Shown here: positions 18,291 to 27,600 of the stretch, piece after piece | How positions within the stretch are numbered: position 1 is the stretch's first letter | Layout of the letters: every line of letters starts with the position of its first letter | Source: Bacteroidota bacterium | GTDB lineage: Bacteria > Bacteroidota > Bacteroidia > UBA4408 | Assembly (NCBI GenBank): GCA_016718805.1 | Contig: JADKCP010000003.1 | Coordinates: forward strand, 62,001 to 126,000 | Length of the DNA: 64,000 bases | Reading direction: 5' to 3' | Position numbers and translations under genes: made by a program | The notes under the pieces: generated by a model | Seen by the model: only the letters and a program-made list of their open reading frames with translations | What the model was told of the DNA's origin: nothing | The model's database searches: none

Positions 18291-19829
18291 ATGAAAATGA
18301 AACAATTTAAAACTACCGCTATCCTATTTACTTCGGTTGCTGTATCTATTTTTCTTGCCTCATGCTCAAGCGAATCAAGTAGCACAACTGGCTGGGAATA
18401 CAACGACCCTAAGAATGGCGGATTCGAAAAAATTGATTACGTTGAACAGGAAACAGGTCCGGGGTTGGTACTTATTGAAGGAGGTACCTTTACAATGGGC
18501 CGTGCTGAGCAGGATGTTACCTACGATTGGAACAACGTTCCAAGAAGAGTAACGGTTTCTTCATTTTACATGGATGAAACAGAAATAAAAAATATTGATT
18601 ACCTTGAATATTTAAACTGGACACGAAATGTGTTTAGCCAAGATTATCCCGAAGTACTTAAGAAGGCTTTACCGGATACTTTAGTTTGGAGAGAAAAATT
18701 AGCTTTCAATGAACCTTATGTTGAGTATTATTTAAGACATCCTGCTTACCAAGATTATCCGGTTGTTGGAGTAAACTGGTTACAAGCAACAGATTATTGT
18801 TCTTGGAGAACAGATCGTGTTAATGAATTCATTATGGTACGTGAAGGTCTTTTAGAATTTGACCCTACCAACTGGTTAAACGATAATTACTTTAATACCG
18901 ATGCATATTTAGCAGGTCAATACGAAGGACAAATTCGTGTTAACCTACCAGATCCCAACCCAAAAGGTACAGGTGAACGTAAGGTAAGAATGGAAGATGG
19001 TATACTATTGCCAAGATACCGACTCCCGACCGAAGCTGAATGGGAATTCTCTGCTTATGCTTTAATTGGAAATACTGAACTTGAACGAATTGATAGTCGT
19101 AAATTATATCCATGGAATGGGCATTATGTGCGTAACGACCAAGAAGAATATAAAGGTCAGATGATGGCAAATTTCAAACGTGGACGTGGTGATAACATGG
19201 GTACTTCTGGCGCTTTAAATGACAATGCCGATATTACAGCACCGGTATATTCCTACTGGCCCAATGACTATGGTTTATTTAACATGGCAGGTAATGTGAG
19301 TGAATGGGTAATGGATGTATATCGCCCATTAACCAACGAAGATGAACAAGATTTTCGTGCATTTCGTGGAAACGTTTTCAAAACAAAGGTTCTTGATCCA
19401 TCTAGTGAAACAGGTGGAACACCGGATACCAAATTGGATTCTGTTGTGAAAGACGCAAACGGAAACATCAGTGGTTTGCCCGGCCAAATTAAATACCGTA
19501 ACGTTGAATTGGATAAGGATAATTTAGCAGAAAGAAGAAATTACCGTCGTTCCGACAATATTAATTTCCTCGATGGAGATATTGAATCTCAATTAGCTAA
19601 CTGGTCTGAACCACTTGATTCTTCAAGAGCAGAAAGCTTAGGTATGTATGAGTTCGCAGCAACTTCAATGATTAACGATAAAAGCCACGTATTTAAAGGA
19701 GGTTCTTGGAAAGACCGTGTGTATTGGATGAATCCGGGCACAAGAAGATTTTTGGACGAAAGACAATCAACAGCATTTATTGGATTCCGTTGTGCTATGA
19801 CACGAGTTGGAAGCCCTATTGGCTTTTAA
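18291..19829 (+). CDS. gldJ: Gliding motility / T9SS lipoprotein GldJ
   Basis: 512 residues. The lipobox is LASC at residue 25, followed by a Ser-rich linker and a formylglycine-generating-enzyme/sulfatase-modifying fold ('LVLIEGGTFTMG', 'YPVVGVNWLQATDYCSWRTDRVNE', 'RYRLPTEAEWEFSAYALIG', 'NMAGNVSEWVMDVY', 'FKGGSWKDR', 'FIGFRCAMTR'). GldJ and GldK share this fold but act structurally in T9SS. The GldJ call rests on the length and the RMEDGILLPRYRLPTEAEWE-type insert, and on the porU-porV neighbourhood, which matches the Flavobacterium johnsoniae gldJ locus. GldK is usually followed by gldLMN, which are absent here. Confidence 0.88.
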   Translation: MKMKQFKTTAILFTSVAVSIFLASCSSESSSTTGWEYNDPKNGGFEKIDYVEQETGPGLVLIEGGTFTMGRAEQDVTYDWNNVPRRVTVSSFYMDETEIKNIDYLEYLNWTRNVFSQDYPEVLKKALPDTLVWREKLAFNEPYVEYYLRHPAYQDYPVVGVNWLQATDYCSWRTDRVNEFIMVREGLLEFDPTNWLNDNYFNTDAYLAGQYEGQIRVNLPDPNPKGTGERKVRMEDGILLPRYRLPTEAEWEFSAYALIGNTELERIDSRKLYPWNGHYVRNDQEEYKGQMMANFKRGRGDNMGTSGALNDNADITAPVYSYWPNDYGLFNMAGNVSEWVMDVYRPLTNEDEQDFRAFRGNVFKTKVLDPSSETGGTPDTKLDSVVKDANGNISGLPGQIKYRNVELDKDNLAERRNYRRSDNINFLDGDIESQLANWSEPLDSSRAESLGMYEFAATSMINDKSHVFKGGSWKDRVYWMNPGTRRFLDERQSTAFIGFRCAMTRVGSPIGF

Positions 19830-19850
19830 TTTAGAGCTATAGAATTGAAC

Positions 19851-19882
19851 AAAAAGCCATTTGATAAATCAGGTGGCTTTTT
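19851..19882. terminator. Bidirectional terminator between gldJ and the Rieske-like gene
   Basis: AAAAAGCCA (19851-19859) pairs with TGGCTTTTT (19874-19882), with an inner TGAT/ATCA pairing. The A-run and T-run serve the two convergent genes. Confidence 0.8.
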
Positions 19883-19884
19883 TG

Positions 19885-20319
19885 TTAGTTAAAAACATGT
19901 AGTTGAGAACCGTTGAAAAGGGTTTGATACCGAAGCATCGGATAACTTGAAGGTTGTTTCAAGACAGAGCCATCAATCAATAAAAACTCAGAACCACAAC
20001 AGCTGTCCGTTGCAGTTGTTCCAGAAGCAGATACACTTAATATGCTACAGGCATTCTCGGGTTGATAGGGACAATGCCGATCATAAGCAGCAAATTCATC
20101 ATTTGACTTTCGGTATACAATTATTCCTTTCGAACCACCTGTTACGTATACCCAGCCACCAACAGCATTTAAACTTACGAATTGAGGATTGGCTATTGAA
20201 ATATAAAAATCGACATATACGTAAGGAATATATTGTTCAGCATTTTTCTTCTTTTTGCACGATAAGCATAACACCAAACTAAATGTTCCCAATAACAGGA
20301 ATAGTCCCTTATTTTTCAT
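19885..20319 (-). CDS. Rieske-fold lipoprotein lacking the histidine cluster ligands
   Basis: 144 residues with a lipobox ending at C21 (LCLSC) and a Lys-rich start. The body resembles a Rieske [2Fe-2S] domain: 'VYVTGGSKGIIVYR...FAAYDRHCPYQPENAC...DSCCGSEFLLIDGSVL...PMLRYQT'. In a Rieske domain the cluster is held by CxH and CxxH. Here C83 and C107 remain, but the His positions are Tyr85 and Ser110. A normal Rieske cluster is therefore unlikely; C91 and C108 might instead form a disulfide or bind another metal. It converges with gldJ. Function unknown. Confidence 0.7.
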   Translation of the reverse strand: MKNKGLFLLLGTFSLVLCLSCKKKKNAEQYIPYVYVDFYISIANPQFVSLNAVGGWVYVTGGSKGIIVYRKSNDEFAAYDRHCPYQPENACSILSVSASGTTATDSCCGSEFLLIDGSVLKQPSSYPMLRYQTLFNGSQLHVFN

Positions 20320-20392
20320 TTCGTAAATTTCGAATTTATTTTTTAGAAATTAAATTGTTTCATTTGCAATGATTAATACTTGAACCAAACTA

Positions 20393-20686
20393 ATGAAACT
20401 CAAAAAGTATCTTTTTATTATTCTTTTTATTCTTCCGGTTATATTAGTTGCACAAAGTACAGAGAACTCTAATCCGAAAAAATTAACAAAGAGCGAAAAG
20501 GCAAAAATTAAAAAGGAAGAAAAGGAACTAAAGGAAGCGCATAAAGCAGAAGAACGGGCAAAGAAACATTACCGTGAAATACAAACCAAGGAGGTACGCA
20601 AAAGGATGAAAGAATCGAGACGAAAGGCACGTAAAAACAATGAACGAAAGGAAGAATTCTTTTTATTTCGACTATTTAGAAAGTAA
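20393..20686 (+). CDS. Small basic secreted protein
   Basis: 97 residues. A signal peptide (MKLKKYLFIILFILPVILVAQ) is followed by a mature part that is almost entirely Lys, Glu, Arg and Ala, probably one long helix or coiled coil (SEKAKIKKEEKELKEAHKAE and onward), ending FFLFRLFRK. No family is recognised. It is divergent from the Rieske-like gene, with 73 bases between start codons. Confidence 0.6.
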   Translation: MKLKKYLFIILFILPVILVAQSTENSNPKKLTKSEKAKIKKEEKELKEAHKAEERAKKHYREIQTKEVRKRMKESRRKARKNNERKEEFFLFRLFRK

Positions 20687-20831
20687 ATTTCAAAATTCGC
20701 CATTTAGCGTTTTTTTTAAGCTTAGGACACCCAATTCTACTATAAAATTCAAATATTAATCTATTGAAAATTAACCCCATGTTAATTTTTGTTAAGCTAA
20801 ATTAGGATTTAAGATTTTTTTATTTATAAAT

Positions 20832-20847
20832 TTACCAACTTTGGTAA
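20832..20847. promoter_or_regulatory. Perfect palindrome upstream of the TonB-dependent receptor gene
   Basis: TTACCAA-CT-TTGGTAA, two 7-base arms around 2 bases, ends 35 bases before the receptor ATG. Its form and place suggest a dimeric regulator's operator. No TAnnTTTG element was found nearby. Confidence 0.4.
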
Positions 20848-20882
20848 CAACCACTATTTAAATACAATTAAAACATTTTATT

Positions 20883-23800
20883 ATGCTAAGGAAATTACAA
20901 CTTACAATTAGTCTGTTATTAATTAGTTGCGCAGCCAGCTTGGCGCAAACAGGAGCCTTAAAAATTACCGTTAAGGATTCAAAAACCGGTGAAGCAATTC
21001 CTTTTGCTAGCGTGGTAGTAGAGGCAGGTGGCTCACAAGTGGGTGCCGGACAAACTGATTTTGACGGTATTGTAACCGTGAAACCATTACCCCTTGGTAA
21101 AGTAAACGTTAAGGCATCTTATGTTGGATATGCTCCAATGCAGGTTTCAAACGTTGTTGTTAATGATAATAAGACCGAGTATGTTACAGTTAACATGGCT
21201 TCATCAGTTCAAGAGATTAAGGAATTTACCATCACAGAGTATGTTGTTCCTTTAGTTGACCCTAACACTATACAAGGTAAAACAGTTACACGCGACCAGT
21301 ATAAGAATATGGCTACACGAAATGTTAATTCGGTAGCTGCACAAACTGCAGGTGTGTATCAAGCAGATGAAGGTCGTGCTGTAAGTGTTCGTGGAGGTCG
21401 TTCAAATGTAGATAGAAACAATACTGATACACGAGGTGGGGCGAATGGAACACCAACTGAAAGTTCAACCAAAATTTTTATTGATGGTCAACGTGTTATC
21501 GGTTCTTCAAATTTACCAACTAACGAGGTAGAACAAATATCAGTATTGGTTAGTGGTCTGCCAGCACAATATGGTGATGCAACTTCAGGAGTTATTAATA
21601 TTACAACACGTGGACCACAAAGCTCTTATCATGGAGGTATTGAAGTTACAAGTTCACAATTGACCGATGCTTTCGGTTATAACAACGCAGAATTTAACTT
21701 TTCTGGTCCTATACTTAGCAAATACGATTCAACAACAAAAGCCAAATCTGCGAAGCTAGGTTTCAGTATCGGAGGTCAGGTAAATACCGAAAAGGATGCT
21801 AACCCTTCTGCAATTGGTTCATGGAAAGTAAAAGATGATGTATTGCGTGACCTTGAAGAGAATCCATTACGAGAAAGTCCAACAAGTTCTACTGCAACCA
21901 TTCAAAATGCAGATTATTTAACTATTAATGATTTGGAAAAAACCAAAGCACGTCAAAATGTTAGACAAAATACAGGTGTAATTAATGGAAAAATTTTATA
22001 TAAACCTACAAAGAACTTTAATTTTGTTGTTGGTGGTACTTATGATTACAGAAAAACACATGATTACAATTTTGCGAATTCATTAATGAATTCTGATAAA
22101 AATGCAACTACAACAACTACCACCTGGCGTGTATATGGAAGAATTACACAAAAATTCGGAAACAACGATAAAGAAAATAAAGATGATAAGTCTGCTTCCA
22201 TTATTAAAAACGCCTATTATACTTTACAAGCTGGATATACTAGATATGGTCGCTTAGGAGAAGATGCCGAACATAAAGACAACTTTTTTAATTATGGGCA
22301 CGTGGGTCGATTTGTTACTGATGTTGTTCGTGCAAATGACTTTAATGGAAATCATATTGGTTATAACTATCTGGTATCAGAGTTTGATGGAAGCAACTCT
22401 TCGAACCCTGTTGCTGCTAATTATACTGAACAATATAGAAGTTTAAAAGGGCTTGATGCAGATAATAGAAAAAGTTTGGCAACCATTCAAAATGGAGGAG
22501 GAGTATTAAACGGAATATTTACTCCGGATGTGTATTCGTTGTGGAGAAGTCCAGGTTATCAGATGGCAGGTAGATATAGTAAAACAGACAACCGACAATT
22601 TCAAATCAAAGCAGATTTTAGTGCAGATATTAAGAACCATTCGGTACAATTAGGTTTTGAATACGAGCAAAGAAATGAGAGTTTTTGGCAATTTTTGCCA
22701 ACCGATATCTGGACATTAATGTACAATTTGGCTAACCAACATATCAGCCAGTTAGATACTTTAGTTGACTTAGGAGGTGGATTGCATCCAAATTTATATG
22801 TTGAAGAGGCACAAACTAATTTTGACAGAAAATTCCGTGAAAAGCTTGGGTTAAGTAGAAATAGCCTTGATTGGATTGACATCAACTCTTACGATCCTGA
22901 TATGTATTCCATTGATTTATTTAGTGCAGATGAATTATTAAACGACGGTAATAATAAAATATCTTATTATGGTTTCGATTATAAGGGAAATAAATTAAAA
23001 AGTAAAACAAGTTTGAAAGACTTCTTTAGCAAATTTGATGACACTAATGGTAATGGTGTTAAAGATGGAGATGAAAATTATAATCGAGATATTAATGCAT
23101 ATACGCCTATCTATATGGCCGGTTATATACAAGACCATTTCGATTTTAGAGATTTAAAGTTTAATGTTGGTTTACGTGTTGACCGTTTCGATGCAAATCA
23201 ACAAGTACTCGAAGATCCTTATGTGTTTTTTGAAACATACAAAGCTGGTGATGTAAAAGAAATTAAAGGTAAATCAGTAAATCATCCAGATAATATTGGT
23301 GAAGATTATGTAGTTTACGTTGATAATATTAAATCGCCAACTCGTATAGTTGGTTATCGAGATGGTGATGATTGGTATAATTCAGATGGATCTGAACAAG
23401 CTGACCCAACAGTATTTGAAGTTGCAGGAGGTGGTATTGTTCAACCTTATTTAGTAAATCCTGACCAAAGCGACCCTAACTCAATTAAAAGTGACAAGTT
23501 TGATCCTAGCAAAAGTTTCGTTGATTTCGAACCTCAAGTAACCTTAATGCCTCGTATTGCATTCTCTTTCCCAATTAGTGACGTTGCAAATTTCTTTGCT
23601 CATTATGATGTTCTTAGTCAACGTCCTCCGCAACGTTTCAGAATGGATCCCTTGGATTATTTCTTTATAGAAACAACCAATCAATTTGCTATTAGTAATC
23701 CAAACTTGAAGCCTGAAAAAACCACAGACTACGAATTAGGATACAGTCAAGTTTTGAGTAAGAGTTCGGCAATAACACTTTCTGGTTTTTACCGAGAAAT

Positions 23801-24626
23801 GAAAAATATGATTCAACAGGTTCGCATTAATAAGGCTTATCCTCGTACCTATATGACTTTTGGAAATGTTGACTTCGGAACTGTAAAAGGTTTAAGTATT
23901 ACTTATGATTTGCGTAGAGTAAATAATGTGCAACTTACTGCTAGTTATACTTTGCAATTTGCTGATGGAACTGGTTCTAGCGCTACCGGAGCTAACAATT
24001 TGGCAAGTGCCGGGGTCCCAAATTTAAGAACAACTATTCCTCTTGATTTTGATCAACGCCATGTGATTGTTACGAATTTTGATTATCGTTATTCTTCAGG
24101 TACAGCATACAATGGTCCGCGTTGGTTTGGTAAAGAAGTTTTTGCCAACACCGGTGCGAACCTTACATTCAGAGCTGGTTCAGGGACTCCATATAGCCAA
24201 CAAAGCAATATCACTCAAGGAGATGCCGACTTAGGAAACGTAAGTATGGGTGTTTCTCAAACAGGTTTCTTAAAAGGATCTATCAACGGAGCTCGATTAC
24301 CTTGGCAATATAGATTGGACTTACGTGTAGACCGAAACTTTGACATTAAATTTGGCAAAGGCGATGAAGAAAACAGAAAAACTTCACGTTTGAATGTATA
24401 TGTTCAAGTTTTGAACTTATTGAATACAAAAAACATTTTACGTGTGTATAAAGCAACCGGTAACCCTGATGATGATGGATATTTGAATTCAGCAATAAGT
24501 CAGGTTTCAGTTGCTGCTCGAACAAACGAAGAATCGTACCGCGATTTATATAGCTTAAAAGTAAACGATCCTTCAAACTATAGTTTACCACGCAGAATCA
24601 GAATTGGATTTGAGTTAACATTTTAA
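20883..24626 (+). CDS. TonB-dependent receptor with carboxypeptidase-regulatory-like N-terminal domain
   Basis: 1247 residues. Order: signal peptide to about residue 22 (SLAQ), a carboxypeptidase-D regulatory-like domain (about 23-110, 'KDSKTGEAIPFASVVVE...TDFDGIVTVKPLPLGKVNVKASYVGYAP'), a plug domain (about 130-245, 'SVRGGRSN...IDGQRV...YGDATSGVINITTRG'), then a 22-strand-type barrel ending RIRIGFELTF. A calcium-loop-like DTNGNGVKDGDE lies near residue 719 in a probable outer loop. Such proteins import ligands across the outer membrane using TonB energy. No SusD partner follows; instead a giant secreted protein and a PorV/PorQ paralogue do, so it may have a role linked to T9SS cargo. Confidence 0.9.
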   Translation: MLRKLQLTISLLLISCAASLAQTGALKITVKDSKTGEAIPFASVVVEAGGSQVGAGQTDFDGIVTVKPLPLGKVNVKASYVGYAPMQVSNVVVNDNKTEYVTVNMASSVQEIKEFTITEYVVPLVDPNTIQGKTVTRDQYKNMATRNVNSVAAQTAGVYQADEGRAVSVRGGRSNVDRNNTDTRGGANGTPTESSTKIFIDGQRVIGSSNLPTNEVEQISVLVSGLPAQYGDATSGVINITTRGPQSSYHGGIEVTSSQLTDAFGYNNAEFNFSGPILSKYDSTTKAKSAKLGFSIGGQVNTEKDANPSAIGSWKVKDDVLRDLEENPLRESPTSSTATIQNADYLTINDLEKTKARQNVRQNTGVINGKILYKPTKNFNFVVGGTYDYRKTHDYNFANSLMNSDKNATTTTTTWRVYGRITQKFGNNDKENKDDKSASIIKNAYYTLQAGYTRYGRLGEDAEHKDNFFNYGHVGRFVTDVVRANDFNGNHIGYNYLVSEFDGSNSSNPVAANYTEQYRSLKGLDADNRKSLATIQNGGGVLNGIFTPDVYSLWRSPGYQMAGRYSKTDNRQFQIKADFSADIKNHSVQLGFEYEQRNESFWQFLPTDIWTLMYNLANQHISQLDTLVDLGGGLHPNLYVEEAQTNFDRKFREKLGLSRNSLDWIDINSYDPDMYSIDLFSADELLNDGNNKISYYGFDYKGNKLKSKTSLKDFFSKFDDTNGNGVKDGDENYNRDINAYTPIYMAGYIQDHFDFRDLKFNVGLRVDRFDANQQVLEDPYVFFETYKAGDVKEIKGKSVNHPDNIGEDYVVYVDNIKSPTRIVGYRDGDDWYNSDGSEQADPTVFEVAGGGIVQPYLVNPDQSDPNSIKSDKFDPSKSFVDFEPQVTLMPRIAFSFPISDVANFFAHYDVLSQRPPQRFRMDPLDYFFIETTNQFAISNPNLKPEKTTDYELGYSQVLSKSSAITLSGFYREMKNMIQQVRINKAYPRTYMTFGNVDFGTVKGLSITYDLRRVNNVQLTASYTLQFADGTGSSATGANNLASAGVPNLRTTIPLDFDQRHVIVTNFDYRYSSGTAYNGPRWFGKEVFANTGANLTFRAGSGTPYSQQSNITQGDADLGNVSMGVSQTGFLKGSINGARLPWQYRLDLRVDRNFDIKFGKGDEENRKTSRLNVYVQVLNLLNTKNILRVYKATGNPDDDGYLNSAISQVSVAARTNEESYRDLYSLKVNDPSNYSLPRRIRIGFELTF

Positions 24627-24662
24627 TTAGAAGAGAAAAGTAGAAAATAGTATTTAAGATAT

Positions 24663-27600
24663 ATGACAATGAAAAACAAGAATAAATTTTTAATAGCTTT
24701 TACAACATTTTGTGTAGTTGCTCAAGCTGTTTATTCAAGAGAAAATATTGGTCAGTTTCCTAAAAAAACAGCCGGAATAAATTCGCTTGCACCACAAAAG
24801 CTGGCAGCTTCCTGTTCTCAAAGTGGTTCGAGAATAGACTTAGATTTAAATAATGTTCGTACCAAAATACTTGGTGGGGGTGATATGTGGTGGGATTTAA
24901 ATGATGTGAAATACGAAATTCCTAAGGATTCAAAAAAGCACTCTTTGTTTGCAGGATCGCTTTGGATTGGAGGCCTTTCACAAGGTTCAAATTTAAAAGT
25001 TGCTGCTATGACATATCGTCAAAGTGGTAACGATTTTTGGCCTGGACCATTGGACGTTACCAATGCCTCTGTTGAATCACAAGTATGTGCTCAGTACGAC
25101 CGTCACTTTGTAATAACACGTAAAGAGGTTGAAGAATTCAAAACAAGTTATGAGGCGCAAGGTAGTGGTGTTACAGTGCCTGCAGCAATAGAAGGTTGGC
25201 CGGCATTTGATAGATATGGCAATGCCAACATTACTCAAAAGCTTGCTCCATTTTATGATGCCGATCAAAATGATGAATACAATCCATCAGGAGGTGACTA
25301 TCCGGGTTATAGTTTTAAAAATGAAATGGGCGATTGTAAAACACAAGCACAATTATTTGGAGATCGCACGCTTTGGTGGGTATTTAATGATAAGGGAAAT
25401 GTTCATACCGAGTCAGATGGTTCACAGGTTGGTCTTGAGATTCATGCACAAGCTTTTGCCTTTAGCACCAACGACGAAATTAATAACATGACTTTTTATC
25501 AATACCAAATTTTCAATCGCTCATCTGATAAATTGGATTCTTGTTATTTAGGAATGTGGGTTGACCCGGATATGGGTAATCCAAATGACGACTTTATTGG
25601 TTGTGATGTTGCTCGTGGTTTAGGATTTTGTTATAATGGAGATGCAGACGATGATGGAAATGGTGAAAATCACTATGGTTTAAATCCTCCTGCAATAGGT
25701 ATTGATTATTTTCAAGGCCCTTTAGCAGATCCTGATACTATTGATAATCCAGCAAGTTCAACTTTCAATGGTACCGGCTACGGTGATGGTATCGTGGATA
25801 ATGAGCGTTTGGGTATGGAGAAATTTATGTTTTATAAAAACGATTTCTCTTTAGAAGGTAATCCCCAAAATACTTCTCATTTTTATGGCTACCTAAAAGG
25901 TAGATGGAAAGATAATAACCCAATTACTTATGGAGGAAGTGGAAGATTAAGTAGTACCATACTTTGTAATTTTATGTTCCCTTGGGATACAGATCCAAAC
26001 AATCCTGGAAATAATTGGACAATGACCGCCCAAGCAGATGGTCGATTCATACACTCTTCAGGTATTTTCACCTTAAAACCCGGTGCAGTTAATATTGTTA
26101 CCGTTGGTGCAGTATGGGCTCAAGCTAGTTCAGGAGGTCCAATTGCTTCTGTTAATTTAATGAAAGCTGCTGATGATAAGGCACAACGTTTATTTGATAA
26201 CTGCTTCGAAGTGTTGAATGGTCCTGATGCACCAGATTTGACATTCCGTGAATTGGATAAAGAAATAATCATTTTCTTATCGAATAAGAAAAATTCTAAT
26301 AACTATCAAGATAAATACATTGAACTAGATCCGGGTATTGCTAGCCCTCCTGGACAAGTACCACCCTACGATCCTTACTATCGTTTTCAAGGTTATCAAA
26401 TCTTTCAAATGCGCAATGGTGATGCATCGGTTGCAGATATTTACAATCCTGATTTGGCGCGTTTGGTAGCTCAATCTGATATTAAAGATGGGGTTTCTCA
26501 ACTTGTTAATTTTAAGTATGAACCTTCTATTAATGCCAACATTCCTCAGGTAGAAGTAATAGGAGAAGACAAAGGAATAGCAAAGTCATTCAGGATTAAG
26601 GAGGATGCATTTGCCACAGGAGACAAACGATTAATCAATCATAAAAAGTACTATTATTTAGCACTTGCGTATGGTTATAACAATTATAAGACTTATGATC
26701 AGCAGGATCCATTAACTTTCGATGGTCAAAAATCTCCATACAAGGCAGGAAGAAATAATGTTGGAAAAGGAGGGAAGCCATATACTGTTATTCCGCACAT
26801 TATAGCTCCAGAAAATAATGGAACTATTGCGAATTCAGAATATGGAATGCAACCGCAAATTACACGAATCGAAGGACAGGGTAATGGAGGATTTGCGCTT
26901 GAAATGACTGATGAATCGGAAAATGCAATTTTAACAGATCCTAATTTTAAGCATGTAACCTACAAGGCAGGTGCAGGACCTGTAAATATTAAAGTTGTTG
27001 ATCCTTTAGCAATTAAGCCGGCAAATTATGTTCTTAAATTAATAACTCCTGGTTTTACTCCAACTTCTATCAATAAGGCAGGTTGGACTATAACAAATAC
27101 CAATACAGGTGAAACTTTAACTTCAGAAAATACAATTGACGTTGGTGCTGAGCAATTAACGAATTGGGGTTTTTCAGTTAACTTAACCCAAAGTTTCGAT
27201 CCTGGTACTGCTGAGTCAGTTAATAATGGTTTCATCAGCGGTACTATGGAATTTGCTGATCCTGGTAAAAGATGGCTAACTGGTTTACCAGATGCAGATT
27301 TCCCATTCCCTGTAAATTGGATACGCGCAGGAACAGTATCGAATACACCAGCTGATGTATTGAATGATGATTACGATAATATTGACATTGGTTCGGTTTA
27401 TGAAAGTGTTATTCCTGCTAATATTGGATATGGTGCAGGAGGTACTTGGGCACCCTATCGTTTATGTGCTACCACTACTGTAGCTACAGTACCAGGCTCA
27501 CCATCACCTGGAGTTTTCGGCGGACCAGCATATGCAGATGCAACTATTATGAACAATACTTCTAACTTTTCAAATTTAGCAAGTGTTGATGTTGTAATAA

